Assembly: GCA_946811695.1 (NCBI GenBank)
Contig: OX328125.1
Location: 44,028,086-44,092,085 of the forward strand
Source of the DNA: Gonocerus acuteangulatus
Taxonomy: Eukaryota > Arthropoda > Insecta > Hemiptera > Coreidae
Length of the DNA stretch: 64,000 nt
Direction of reading: 5' to 3'
Of this stretch, positions 11,548 to 22,224 are shown piece by piece (the stretch's first letter is position 1; each line of letters begins with the position of its first letter). Under the pieces are notes generated by a model, which was not told where the DNA came from, searched no databases, and was given only the letters and a program-made list of their open reading frames with translations. The position numbers and the translations under genes were made by a program.

Positions 11548-12385
11548 TAGAAAATGTGACTATACAAGACATGAAAAAAGAAGTAGTTGATATTATACAA
11601 AAAACATGGCAAGAATACTGGACAAACACACAAAACAACAAAGTGAGAGAAATCAAAAAGACTATATACGAATGGAGCCCAAGTAGCAGAAGAAATAGAA
11701 GAGAAGAGGTTATACTATGTAGATTACGGATAGGACACACTTTACTAACTCACTTTTACTTAATGACAAATAAAGAACAACCCATTTGCAGACAGTGTAA
11801 CGCTTTAATGGCAGTAAAACATCTACTAACGGAATGCAGAATACGAGAAAAACTAAAATTACAAATTAACCATACAACTTACAGAAACTACTGACAGAGG
11901 GCCCTTCATTAACGATATATTAACATTTTTAAAACAACACAATCTACAAACAAAAATTTTATTCCAGTTAGGAAGCCTTTAGAAATATTATTTAGATAGT
12001 ATAAGAATAATCAGAAGAACGTTTTTTTTGCACGTAGTATCAATTAATTTATTACTGTTAAATTTTACTTGGCCATTAATGGAAGACCACAAAAATGTAG
12101 CGTCTTCCATGACCCAATAAATAATTAAATAATGTTAGTATTTTTAGTGTTATGTTATGTAAATATAGTAACTATAGTGTAAATAGCAATACTGTATATA
12201 ATGTACAGCCCTTAATTCTGTACACAAATATACCAAATTCTGTTTAATGTTCTCTTAACACTTCTGTTGTATTCAGTTCTATAAGTTTGTATTTTTGTAT
12301 AAATCTGTATTTGTTGTATTTTAAAAAGAGAAAGTCGCCGTCGTTGCGAAGCTCTTAAAATAAATTAAAAAAAAAGGAAAAAATA
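11548..12385 (+). mobile_element. 5'-truncated LINE (RNase H-type), inserted with a 12-bp target duplication
   Basis: The insert is flanked by ATATAAGCTTCA at 11536-11547 and again at 12386-12397. An in-frame ORF (to 11894) gives the extreme C-terminus of a LINE polyprotein. It contains EEVILCRLRIGHTLLTHFYLM, then PICRQCNALMAVKHLLTECR, a Cys-Cys-His-Cys knuckle found after the RNase H domain in several LINE clades. The same tail follows a recognisable RNase H end at 38.7 kb, so this is a relative. The 3' UTR ends in GTCGCCGTCGTTGCGAAGCTCTT and an A-rich tail. The element is dead on arrival because the RT and endonuclease are missing. Confidence 0.85.
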
Positions 12386-12550
12386 ATATAAGCTTCAAGA
12401 ATCCTAGCCTCCCTGTCTTCTTACAACGCCATCCCGTTCAGGCTAGTTCTCCTGTCAAAATAAGCTACAGTACTTGCACTCAGCATTTCATTAATAGCCA
12501 CCCAATAACCATCCCATTACTATTTTGTAAATAATTATTTATTTATTTAA

Positions 12551-12750
12551 ATTTTAACGTCCATTTTTATTATCTACGAATTTTAGGACGGGTATCTATA
12601 GGTTACCACCCTTTTCTAGCCAGGGCAGGGAAGATGCCTTTTATTTTTTCTATATAAAAGCCACCACCCCATAGTGGGATTCGAACCCACGACCCTTGGC
12701 ACAGAGTTTTAAGTACTTGCACCTTAACACTTACGGCCACCGGGCCTCCT
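12551..12750 (-). mobile_element. tRNA-derived SINE, family A, copy 3 (near full length)
   Basis: Read on the minus strand it starts GGAGGCCCGGTGGCCGTAAG. It passes a B box GGGTTCGAATCCCACTATGG, then GGTGGTGGCTTTTAT, CTGGCTAGAAAAGGGTGGTA, ACCTATAGATACCCGTCC, and ends in AATGGACGTTAAAATTT. It is the best intact 5' end in the window together with the 51.7-kb copy. Confidence 0.85.
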
Positions 12751-13742
12751 ATTAACTAAATAACTAAATAGTAATGACTTATCATCAATATGTTTTAATG
12801 AGTTGTTAACTTGAAAAGGGTCTATTTCTGGACAAAGGCCCCATTTCTTCCATTTCTTCTTCCATTTAGTCCAGTTCAGGTTGACAATCCTCCAGCAGAT
12901 CCTACAATGTCGTTTTACACCTTGGAGAGTTAATTAGTGGCTCAATTCGGAATTAATATTTTTGGCCCAACTGTATTTTGAATGGAAAGCTTATTCTAAA
13001 ATTAGTTTAGTTATTTTTTGTATTTGGGCTTTGCCACTGAGTTTCGAACCTAGACCACTTTTTTCTATTGAGTTTTGTGGTGAATTTAATCGTTGGGCTG
13101 TCTTTTTTTGTTAGCGATCATGATTGGCAGCCGTAGGGGACTGAAGAATAGTATTTGGGATCCTAAGTATAAGGCATTTCTTAATAGAATCTAATACCCA
13201 AGAGAAATATTGTGCGTCTAAGCGATCTGAGACCTAAATTTATGTGAGCACTGTTGCAGTTTTTAGAAATATTTATAAACATTTTTATTGCTGTAAATAC
13301 CAATTCCATTTACTGGCCCAGTTGAGTGTATTTCCTTTATTTATGTGTTTTTTTTTTGTAGTATTTTACGAACACAGAGCATCTCATATTTTTTCATCAC
13401 TTACATTTGCTTAAATAAAAAACAACTCACAATCATAACAACAGAGGAACCGGATAAAACGCCCCTGTTCAGCGCCCCTAGTGATAGAAGTAACAACCAA
13501 TGCCGTTCTGTCACAGGTCACTCAGGAACTGCATTACTAAGCGCATTCTTCAGAACGTAGATAGTGTACACTGCGTTCCTGAATAACTTGCTTAAAATAA
13601 CCTACATAAATCTATAAAAAAAGAATAGTTTTGCTCTTTTATTTTTTTGTAATGAACATCTGATTGAATTATTTATTGTTTAATTAATTTTCTTTCCGAG
13701 TGTTGTGTATGTGACGTACTACTTAATAAATACACAAAAACT

Positions 13743-13798
<56 letters not shown>

Positions 13799-14342
13799 GT
13801 ATAATACATATACATCAACCTTAATAGCTACATTCCTTCGGAAAATGCTAAACTCCTAAGGTAAATTATTATCAAGTTATTTGTTGTTTGTTTCTTTACT
13901 TGTGCTTAAGGGCAAAAAACTGCGAGGTCATCATTGCCTGAGCTCTTTTATTTATCAGGTTATTTGTGCACAGAAACATCATATTCCCTCCACATTGATA
14001 AATGTTACTAGATGAGAAAAAATTGAGGTCTCCATTCAATCTTTAAAAATGTTAGGTAGTGTAAAGTAACAAGGTGATAATACAAGTGGAAGAAGAAGAC
14101 TTGAGCGTGGGTTTATCGACTTGTCGCCTTTTTTTGAAAATCCACCCTGGCCTGACATGAAGTGCTGATATGTCATCTAGAAACGATCAGTCATTCAACG
14201 ACAGGAAGTTATCCTTTTCTGCTCAGCTTCATGTTGATAGCCAGATTCAAGGCAAAAACTACTAGTGATGCACATTTCTTTATAACCTTGTCGCACCTTC
14301 CAGAAGGAATTTTAGTTTATTTTTTTTTTAAATATTTTATAG
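12751..14342. other. Intron sequence with (AT)n; nothing else recognised
   Basis: (TA)n lies at 13747-13796. The words TTTACTTGTGCTTAAGGGCA at 13896-13915 and TTTACTTATGCTTAAGGGCA at 20590-20609 are a shared fragment of an unidentified repeat. Confidence 0.4.
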
Positions 14343-14640
14343 GGACCTAACCTTCTTTAATCCAATATTTTTCAGGCGGAAGGTCAATAAAAGATAGAAT
14401 TCAGTGACAAAATCTAAAAACACAGCTGACTACTCACAGCTAATCGACACTATACGTAGCAGATACCTCAGTTTGGACGTAGTCGTTGTATGGGAAGGTT
14501 CGCCTTAATACATTTAGGCTGTATTTCTAGTTAGTTGAGTTATTTAGCTCCCGAAGAGGCACCTACGGTATGAAACATGTGAAACTTAAAATGTTTCGAC
14601 TGAAAAATATTGGATTATTTTTTATTGTTTTATTTATTTA
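14343..14640. mobile_element. Palindromic element with hammerhead-like core, copy 1 (left arm eroded)
   Basis: The left end (AACCTTCTTTAATCCAATAT, then GGAAGGTCAATAAAAGATA) is shared with the 48-kb element. The right end mirrors it with AATATTGGATT. Near the centre is GGGAAGGTTCGCCTTAATAC, followed by the hammerhead-like motif at 14547-14586. The left arm's own motif appears to be lost. Confidence 0.6.
14547..14586 (+). ncRNA. Degenerate hammerhead ribozyme motif
   Basis: It reads GCTC, CCGAAGA, a stem-loop GGCACC-TAC-GGTAT, GAAA, CATG, TG. The core differs from CUGANGA at one base (second C for U) and stem I no longer closes (AAAC instead of GAGC), so it is probably inactive. Confidence 0.5.
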
Positions 14641-15029
14641 CTCCACTTGCCCATTAGGATCATTAGCAATTTTCCAAGAAAGTTTAAATAAAACTATGTG
14701 ATAATTAACTTAAAATGGAAATGTTAGAATTGATGAAAATTAAAGAAATGAAGGCAATATAAATTAAAATTATAATATATTTATTTAGTGGAATAATTAA
14801 TTATTAATGAATGTTTCTAGTTACAATAAGCAAAAGCAAGAAAGATATATGTAATATTTGAAATACATGGAAGATCCAAGCTCGGAGAACATATTGAAAC
14901 GAGATTCACATGGCGAAAATACATTCACAAAATACTACAAGAAGCTCACTCAAGACTGACACTAATTTAAATATTATTAAATAATAATTATAATCATTAC
15001 ACATTTTAAAACAATAAAAGATGTCTACA

Positions 15030-15790
15030 ATAAAAATAAATTCTCCAATAATCTTTTATTTGCTCTACACGTTTCATCTTGATGCCTATTCTGAAACACT
15101 TAAATTACAGTTTGGAGAATCATCTGCCAGCGAGGCCATGTTTAGACTTGGAAGATGAAATATTGCTACTGGAGATCAGCTGTTTGAAAACGACAACTGT
15201 TTTAGGATAAATGTAGATATCCCAAAATAAGTCCTTGTGATTTGCTTAAACAAGTAATTTCATTTCAAGTATTGGTCTTTAAGTTAAAAAATATCTTATC
15301 CAGATATTTATTATTACTTTTTTTATTGCCTCCATTTACCTCACACACTCAAAACCGGTGACTAGACTGACAACAAAACTTTTTTTGTGGATCATGCTAT
15401 AAAAAATTGTCATACTCATAGTAATTTTTACACGGTTAAAATACTAGATAAGGAGAGGAACCCCAAAACCGGAAAAGAAAAGAAAATATAAATATAATTA
15501 AGTACAGGAAAAAGGCAGTCATAAAAAAAAAAAAAAAAACGAAATTAAATATCTTTGAAATGTTTTTTTTTAATTAATTAACAATAGTTGACATAAAATG
15601 ACTTATTTAATAAAATGTCGTACAATAGTACAATAGTTCTTAAACAGCTGACCTTCAGTAGAGATGTTTAGAAGAGATAAAAATTCTCTAAGGTGAAGGC
15701 TGTCATTTATTATTATTTTAAGTGTTCCTGAAGAGACGCCAAGATGACATGAAACAGGCAGAGTAAGTAATATATCTATATAATGCAGTA
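15030..15790. mobile_element. Palindromic element with inverted hammerhead-like ends, copy 2
   Basis: A minus-strand hammerhead-like motif (15062-15095: GGCATCAAGATGAAACGTGT then AGAGC) and a plus-strand one (15724-15763: CCTGAAGAGACGCCAAGATG then ACATGAAACAGGCAGAG) face outward. They sit about 630 bp apart, with AATCTTTTATTTG-like sequence outside the left one. The interior is AT-rich and non-coding. The boundaries are approximate. Confidence 0.45.
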
Positions 15791-16322
15791 AATGAGTTTT
15801 TGACTTTCTGACACATAAAAATACTTAGAGATACATAGGGTTCTTCATTCTATGATATAGAAAAATAAATGTTGTAATTTTGTACACCTATCCTAAGGAA
15901 TATGCTTAGTTATGAAGTTCCTCCGTGACGGAAATTTTATTTAATGAGCCCCATTTTCAAGTTGAAAATTTATATTTATTTAGCAATCAAATTACAGCTT
16001 CTTTCATTCATTTTCGAAAGCCCGAGCCCGTCAAATAAGGACAAGGAGTGGGCGAAACTTCCAGTCTATCTGACCTAGCAAGTTTTCTGAAGTTGCAAAC
16101 TCTGAATTAGCCACGAGTAGATACCAACAGAAATACTTGCCGCTCACTATGAGTGATAGTGAAGACTAGAATGGAAACAAAGCCCGCGGGACTGCTGCCC
16201 GTTGCATTTCACACCCACAAACACTATCAGTACCTTCCGGGCAAATAGTTTCTTTACTGTAGCCACCCTGTCAATTCTCAATTTATTTCCTACTATCGAC
16301 CAAGTATTCAAATATTTAATCT
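15791..16322. other. Intron sequence; nothing recognised
   Basis: Moderately AT-rich. Small ORFs on both strands have no recognisable domain. The copy of the Penelope target site (TATCTTTCACAG) follows at 16323-16334. Confidence 0.35.
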
Positions 16323-16410
16323 TATCTTTCACAGGAAGCGTAGATCGTCGGGGTTTCGGCCAGTGTTCTTATTCAATAAAACACATTTTATTTGCTAAAA
16401 TGTATATTTA

Positions 16411-16457
16411 TTGCCGCCAACGTTTCGGCTTGCTATACAAGCCATCTTCAGGGCTGT
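16411..16457 (-). ncRNA. Hammerhead ribozyme-like motif, Penelope left copy
   Basis: On the minus strand: ACAGCC, CUGAAGA, U, stem II GGCUU-GUAUAGC-AAGCC, GAAA, CG, UU, GGC. All conserved core positions (CUGANGA, GAAA, UH) are present. Stem I can form GCC/GGC. Stem III is only the self-complementary CG, flanked by A and U, as described for Penelope hammerheads that work as dimers. It lies downstream of the RT frame on the same strand. Confidence 0.75.
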
Positions 16458-16579
16458 AAAAACATATATGGTGTAACAATCATAAGGACAGAAACAATAA
16501 CAAAAAACAAAAAAACAAAAAAAAAAAAGGCTAGAAACATTAACATAAATATGAGTACCTATATGCTTGAAAATATAAA

Positions 16580-16755
16580 TATAAATATATATATATATAT
16601 CTATATATATGTATATATATATATATGTATATATATATACATATATATATATAAAGTATAATAATAGCAATATAAATAAATATAACTGTATAGTGACATA
16701 CCTATTGCTAGAAACATTAACATAAATATGAGTACCTATATGCTTGAAAATACAA

Positions 16756-16809
<54 letters not shown>
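16580..16809. repeat. (TA)n blocks and a duplicated segment in the Penelope 3' UTR (left arm)
   Basis: Two (TA)n tracts (16585-16652 and 16763-16808) follow copies of ACATTAACATAAATATGAGT then ACCTATATGCTTG (about 16538-16575 and 16717-16755). A segment of about 180 bp is therefore tandemly duplicated within the UTR. The mirrored arrangement is at 19066-19360. Confidence 0.85.
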
Positions 16810-16811
<2 letters not shown>

Positions 16812-17252
16812 TAATAATAGCAATATAAATAAATATACATGTATATGGTATCCAAGCGAATACAGTACAAGTGTCATAGTAACATACCTATTGAGAAGAT
16901 TGAGAACTGTCCCGTTTCAAGAAGAGAACATTTCTGAAGACTGGAAGGATGGGTCGGGGCTAGACAGTAGAGAATGGGGGGAGGGGGTGGAGAGGAGTGG
17001 GGCTGGGAGTAAGGATAGAGGGTAAAGACCGCGGTAAAGATAAAGGACTTGCCGATGGATATTGCAGGTACAGGGAAGGATTGGGCCAGTGCTAGACAGA
17101 AGAGGATGGGGGTGAGGGGGTTGGGGAAAGTCGACCTGGGAGTAAGGACAGAGGGACGGCGGTAAAGATAAAGGACTTGCCGGTGGGTATTGCAGGTACA
17201 AGGAAGGATCAGACGGTGTGTGGGAATAGGGCAACGAACCGGGTGGGATTAC

Positions 17253-18431
17253 CTAACGGGAGGCTTTGAGGATATGGAAAATGTTGGAATAGGTTGAGGA
17301 GATGACTTCTTTGTCAATTTTGTCATTGACGGGATTGTTTTCTAGATGGATATATATAGATTCAGAAAGGAGACGCTTTTCAAGGTTGGGTTCAGTGGAG
17401 AGGATGGAGAAGTTTTGGAAATCAAATTTATGTCCGTCCGTGATAGCGTGTCTAGAAAGTGCGGTTTTAATGTCTCTGTTCTTAATGTTGTATTTGTGTG
17501 TTGTGAGTCTGCTATGAATGCGGTTCTTCGGCTGTCCAATGCAAGTGCTGTTGCAGTGTGGTGTAGAGCAAGGAATTCGGTAAACGACGTTGGATCTATT
17601 TCCTTGTGGGATGGGGTCTTTGAGTGTGGTATATAGGGTTTTCAGTTTATTTTTAGTGGATAGACCTAGATTTAGGTTGGGAAATGTGCTTCTGAGGGAT
17701 TTTTGGATTTTTTCAGAGAGGTTAGGGATGTACGGAAGGGATCTGAATAGGGGGGCGACACTATCTTGCGAGGTGGAGGGGGGTTTAGGATTTTTAATTG
17801 AATTTATGAGGGAGGTGATGGTGTGTTTCGGGAATCCATTGGCTTGGAGTATTTCTAGGAGTCGGGATGTGTTTTTGGGATGAAATTTAGGATCAGATAG
17901 GGTAAGGGATCGAAATATTAGGTTTCTAGCTGTATTGAGGATTTGATGAGGGGGGTGTGAGGATTGGTAATGGAGGAGTCGGCCAGAGTAAGTGGGTTTG
18001 GTGTACCAATCGGTGGATAAGGAGCCATCGGGGTTTCTAATCACAAGTAGGTCTAGGAAGGGTAGAGAGTTATTGGATTCGGTTTCAACGGTGAATTTCA
18101 ATCGGGGGTGGTAGGAGTTAAAGGCGGCTAAGATCTGAGGAATACTATGCGGGTTGAGGATGAGGAAAAGGTCATCTACATATTTTTTAATGAAAATTAT
18201 GTCGTTGGGGAACATCGGGAGGGTGAGATTGAGGAGGTCATTTAGGGTGATATTGGCTATATCGGGTGCGAGACAATTTCCCATGGCGAGGCCAGAGGTT
18301 TGGTGGTAGTATTTGTCTTGGAAAAGGAGGTAGCCAGATTTACAACATAGGGATAGGGATTCAAGATAGGAGGCTTGGGATAATTTGGTGTGGGGTTCTA
18401 TAGTTTGCCAATTGGTTTCGACTATTTCAAG
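17253..18431 (-). pseudogene. Penelope-like retroelement RT-GIY-YIG protein, 5'-truncated
   Basis: The frame is open from the palindrome centre (18431) to a stop at 17253. Upstream of the first Met are about 49 further in-frame residues ending in HQTSGLA. Counting from that Met, GNCLAPDIAN continues RT motif B (GLAMGN). KKYVDDLF at 33-40 is motif C with the catalytic YVDD. FLDLLV at 76-81 and TDWYTKPTYSGR at 91-102 are hallmark Penelope motifs. A linker follows, then a GIY-YIG-type endonuclease: VVYRIPC at 233-239, a Cys cluster, CIGQ at 248-251, Arg near 255 and a late Glu in SESIYI. RT motifs 0 to A are missing because the copy is truncated at the palindrome centre, so it cannot encode a working enzyme. 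No internal stop is present, which points to a young copy. Confidence 0.92.
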
Positions 18432-18432
18432 C

Positions 18433-19066
18433 CCTTGAAATAGTCGAAACCAATTGGCAAACTATAGAACCCCACACCAAATTATCCCAAGCCTCCTATC
18501 TTGAATCCCTATCCCTATGTTGTAAATCTGGCTACCTCCTTTTCCAAGACAAATACTACCACCAAACCTCTGGCCTCGCCATGGGAAATTGTCTCGCACC
18601 CGATATCCTCAAAGCCTCCCGTTAGGTAATCCCACCCGGTTCGTTGCCCTATTCCCACACACCGTCTGATCCTTCCTTGTACCTGCAATACCCACCGGCA
18701 AGTCCTTTATCTTTACCGCCGTCCCTCTGTCCTTACTCCCAGGTCGACTTTCCCCAACCCCCTCACCCCCATCCTCTCCTGTCTAGCACTGGCCCAATCC
18801 TTCCCTGTACCTGCAATATCCATCGGCAAGTCCTTTATCTTTACCGCGGTCTTTACCCTCTATCCTTACTCCCAGCCCCACTCCTCTCCACCCCCTCCCC
18901 CCATTCTCTACTGTCCAGCCCCGACCCATCCTTCCAGTCTTCAGAAATGTTCTCTTCTTGAAACGGGACAGTTCTCAATCTTCTCAATAGGTATGTTACT
19001 ATGACACTTGTACTGTATTCGCTTGGATACCATATACATGTATATTTATTTATATTGCTATTATTA

Positions 19067-19132
<66 letters not shown>

Positions 19133-19234
19133 TTGTATTTTCAAGCATATAGGTACTCATATTTATGTTAATGTTTCTAGCAATAGGTATGTCACTATAC
19201 AGTTATATTTATTTATATTGCTATTATTATACTT

Positions 19235-19269
<35 letters not shown>

Positions 19270-19277
19270 GTATATAT

Positions 19278-19331
<54 letters not shown>

Positions 19332-19599
19332 TTTCAAGCATATAGGTACTCATATTTATGTTAATGTTTCTAGCCTTTTTTTTTTTTTTGTTGTTTTTTG
19401 TTATTGTTTCTGTCCTTATGATTGTTACACCATATATGTTTTTACAGCCCTGAAGATGGCTTGTATAGCAAGCCGAAACGTTGGCGGCAATAAATATACA
19501 TTTTAGCAAATAAAATGTGTTTTATTGAATAAGAACACTGACCGAAACCCCGACGATCTACGCTTCCTACTTCTGAACGGTCGACCATATCTTCTCAAT
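18433..19599 (+). mobile_element. Inverted second Penelope copy with internal deletion
   Basis: It is the mirror of the left copy. From 18434 it repeats the RT fragment up to ATGGGAAATTGTCTCGCACC CGATAT (near 18605), then jumps straight to CCTCAAAGCCTCCCGTTAGG at the end of the coding region and continues through the 3' UTR to the element end. About 980 bp are missing. The join shares ATAT/GATAT with both parent sites, so microhomology-mediated deletion or template switching is plausible. The 105-codon ORF 18644-18961 (and its twin 16917-17234 minus) is UTR sequence. Confidence 0.88.
19444..19489 (+). ncRNA. Hammerhead ribozyme-like motif, Penelope right copy
   Basis: It is identical to the left-arm motif: CUGAAGA, stem II GGCUU/AAGCC, GAAA, CG, UU, with GCC/GGC as stem I. 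The two motifs face outward at opposite ends of the dimer. Confidence 0.75.
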
Positions 19600-19624
19600 T
19601 ATCTTTCACAGAAATACTCTTTGA

Positions 19625-20730
19625 GACCTTTTAATGTATGAGAGAAAAATATATATTTAAAATGTTATATGAAAGAAAAATAAATATATTTAACAATGGC
19701 CACACAAATATAACTCACGAATACCTTATGACAAATTCTGATAAACCATTGTGCCAAATCTGTAACAAAGATTTAACAGTTCAACATATACTGACAGACT
19801 GTAATTTGAGACAAGACTTGGAAATTACACGAGACATGAACGAACTACTCCTTGATAGCAGTCACCATATCAATTCTATACTTACTTTTCTAAAAGACAA
19901 CAATATTTTTAACAAAATTTAACAAACGCTCGACCAAACTTCCCAAATAATTAACATGTGGGTGTAGTATGGACTATAACAACCACTTAATTTTCTTAAG
20001 TATATTTTAACACTATATATATTTCAAACTGTCTTTGATTGTCAAGACGACTCAAACTGTGTTTTTTACATCGTCCTTGAAAGGTTTTAATTATAAACAA
20101 AAATCACTCATGATGTGATTTATTCATCATGTCGTTATTATACATAGGATCCTCCTTGTGTAACTGTACATAGGAGGTACATAGGATCCTCCTTGTGTAA
20201 CTGTACATGGGAGGTACATAGGATCCTCCTTGTGTAACTGTACATGAGAGGTACATAGGATCCTCCTTGTGTAACTGTACATGGGAGGTACATAGGATCC
20301 TCCTTGTGTAACTGTACATGGGAGGTACATAGGATCCTCCTTGTGTAACTGTACATGGGAGGTACATAGAAACTGTTAAAGACTATTTTCTTCGTTATCT
20401 TTATTTTTAAATGTTTCTTCTTAAAAATGTATCGCTTTTACAAAGTTTATTTTACTTTTAGCTGTTTGTTATGCACAAACTTAATTATATAATTAGGTAG
20501 ATATGTGCTACAATGTAATTGGATTTATAATTATTATGTAACATGTTAATTATTATGAATTTATAATTATTATCTAAGATGTTTGTTTGTTTACTTATGC
20601 TTAAGGGCAAAAAAATTTAAGATGTTAATTACTATGGATTTATAATTTGTATGTAATTGGATGAATATGTATTTCCATATTATATCTCTATTTGGGCGAA
20701 TCGCTTTCGATTCGGGGTGCCCGCAAATAA

Positions 20731-20778
<48 letters not shown>
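19625..20778 (+). mobile_element. 5'-truncated LINE (RNase H-type relative) with long poly(A)
   Basis: The ORF to 19922 encodes the LINE C-terminal tail: HEYLMTNSDKPLCQICNKDL, TVQHILTDCNLRQDL and HHINSILTFLKDNNIF. It parallels the elements at 11.5 and 38.7 kb. The 3' UTR contains a 37-bp minisatellite (20141-20370) and ends GGCGAATCGCTTTCGATTCG, then an A-tract at 20730-20778. It abuts the right target-site copy of the Penelope element closely. Confidence 0.8.
20141..20370 (+). repeat. 37-bp minisatellite, 6.2 copies
   Basis: Units start at 20141, 20178, 20215, 20252, 20289 and 20326, each TACATAGGATCCTCCTTGTG plus GTAACTGTACATGGGAGG with one or two base differences. The period is not a multiple of 3, so all three minus frames stay open and give the same peptide motif in rotating order; these are not genes. 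GGAGG and CCTCC in each unit allow small hairpins. Confidence 0.97.
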
Positions 20779-20780
<2 letters not shown>

Positions 20781-21230
20781 AAATCTTATCCGACGCTTTC
20801 TCTAATCCGGTGGTGACCGAGAGGAATGAGTGACGGATCTCGGAACTCGCCGGAGCTAGACCGACTCGAGGGTTCCTAGAAAACCCCCTTCCTTAGCTAG
20901 CCAAACATTTGTTTCATGGTATTTAATTGAATGGAAGTCAAAAAAGCATAAATGTTTCGTTTTAGAGGCAGGAACTTGTGTTTCTACTAAGAAAATGAAT
21001 GTTTGTACTAAGGCATCTGCGGCTGGAACGCCAGTCTAGTTCGAACATTCATCACGAGTGGAGTACAAGTTTTAAAAGTAATTTTAATGCCATTTAACTC
21101 CTACATTTTATTATATCCTCAAATAATAAGATTTTTTAAAATACATAAGTGGCCGCTTCTTACTGAATTCTCTAATCCGATTGTACCAGGTCCCGACGAC
21201 ACCGAATTAGAATGAGTCTGCAGTATATAC

Positions 21231-21302
<72 letters not shown>

Positions 21303-22014
21303 TACGATTCCCGTAAAGTTGGCCTAACTGTTTAGCGCATACTGTGAGCTTTAACCTAATCCAGAAATCTATTTGGCTACCCTCTCATTGCAATCACACT
21401 GCATTTACAAAAACACTTGCAGGTAGAATGAATTTTTCTCCAGTTTGATTCAATCTTCTTCAAAGAACTGTTATTCATTGTAAAAATTGTATAAAAATGA
21501 GAACTAAAATTATAATAGTTGGATCTTTTGAAAGTGGGAATGTAAGCGAGAAGTGGAAGGGAGGGAGAGTCCATAATTATAAGACTTAACTTTTAGTAAG
21601 TAATAATGAAAAAACTTGGCAGAGAACCTCCTTAGCAGGTATGGCTTTCACAATTTATCGCTCTTCGGCGAGTTACACGCTTAGCCTTTCATTTTCTTTT
21701 CTTTTTACATTTTCTTTTTGAAGAAAAAAAATCATTTATACTTAAGTTCTTATGAAGTTCACTATTTAACCATCTTAAATTTCTACAGAAGGTAGATATT
21801 GTCTGGATTTGCTAGTGTGTTTTATAAAATTGAATCTTTTAGATTGACATTTTTCCTAAGGAAGTAAAACATTGCTGATGTTTTAATTTTGTCCTGCTTG
21901 CGTTATCACACTTATAAACCACAAACACACAGAATTATCAAAACCACAGCGAAGAATACAATTTCCAGAGATGCTTTATTACTTGCAGAACGTTTTCAGG
22001 TTCTAATAAAGTCG
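20779..22014. other. Intron sequence with (AT)n; nothing recognised
   Basis: (AT)n lies at 21231-21300. There is otherwise no ORF or repeat that I can place. Confidence 0.4.
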
Positions 22015-22188
22015 AGGGGTCTCTCGTGGTCTAGTGGCTAGCGCCTTAGATTCATAAGCGGGCAACTGGTTCGATCTGCCCACTGGTTCGACCCCCACCG
22101 GTGGCAGGAATTTTCGCATCCCACGGTTCACTGGGAAAATACCTCGCTGCAAACTGGATGTCGGCGCTAATGGCCTACCAAAAAAAAT

Positions 22189-22221
<33 letters not shown>
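22015..22221 (+). mobile_element. tRNA-derived SINE, family B, copy 1
   Basis: The head GGGGTCTCTCGTGGTCTAGT then GGCTAGCGCC holds an A box (TGGTCTAGTGGC). The B-box region is duplicated (two GGTTCGA words at 22071 and 22086). A body follows with GGCAGGAATTTTCGCATCCC, ACGGTTCACTGG and a long A-tract (22193-22220). The second copy is at 30.9 kb. Confidence 0.8.

Positions 22222-22224
<3 letters not shown>

Larger units (their letters stand above)
16335..19599. mobile_element. Penelope-like element inserted as an inverted (head-to-head) dimer
   Basis: The 3,265-bp insert is flanked by the 12-bp direct repeat TATCTTTCACAG (16323-16334 and 19600-19611). It is one large inverted repeat centred on 18432-18433. 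The left arm (16335-18431, minus strand) holds the RT/GIY-YIG coding end plus 3' UTR. The right arm (18434-19599, plus) is the same sequence with about 1 kb of coding region deleted. Both outer ends carry a hammerhead-like motif and the shared end sequence starting GGAAGCGTAGATCGTCGGGG. The arms are nearly identical in their unique parts; one C/T difference was seen, near 16970 versus 18916. This suggests either a recent insertion or arm-to-arm conversion. Confidence 0.88.

Noticed and set aside
16395..16877. Ile/Tyr-rich ORFs across (TA)n tracts (also 5778-6321, 19008-19509, 43462-43718, 47820-48005, 50338-50665, 61790-62008)
   Set aside because: These are microsatellite translations alternating Tyr-Ile or Cys-Val; they are not membrane proteins.
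16917..17234. 105-codon Pro/Ser/Leu-rich ORF, duplicated exactly at 18644-18961
   Set aside because: It lies in the Penelope 3' UTR; the identical twin is simply the mirrored arm of the inverted dimer. Composition is polypyrimidine-driven and no domain is present.
17253..18284. A host gene encoding a nuclease
   Set aside because: The YVDD reverse-transcriptase motif, the TDWYTKPT motif and the GIY-YIG end identify a Penelope retroelement with target duplications.
20104..20367. Three overlapping minus-strand ORFs with repeated Tyr/Thr/Pro motifs
   Set aside because: They are the three frames of a 37-bp minisatellite; the peptide motif rotates between frames, so none is a protein.
20141..20370. 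CRISPR-like appearance of the regular 37-bp array
   Set aside because: There are no variable spacers, the units are directly contiguous, and the genome is eukaryotic.
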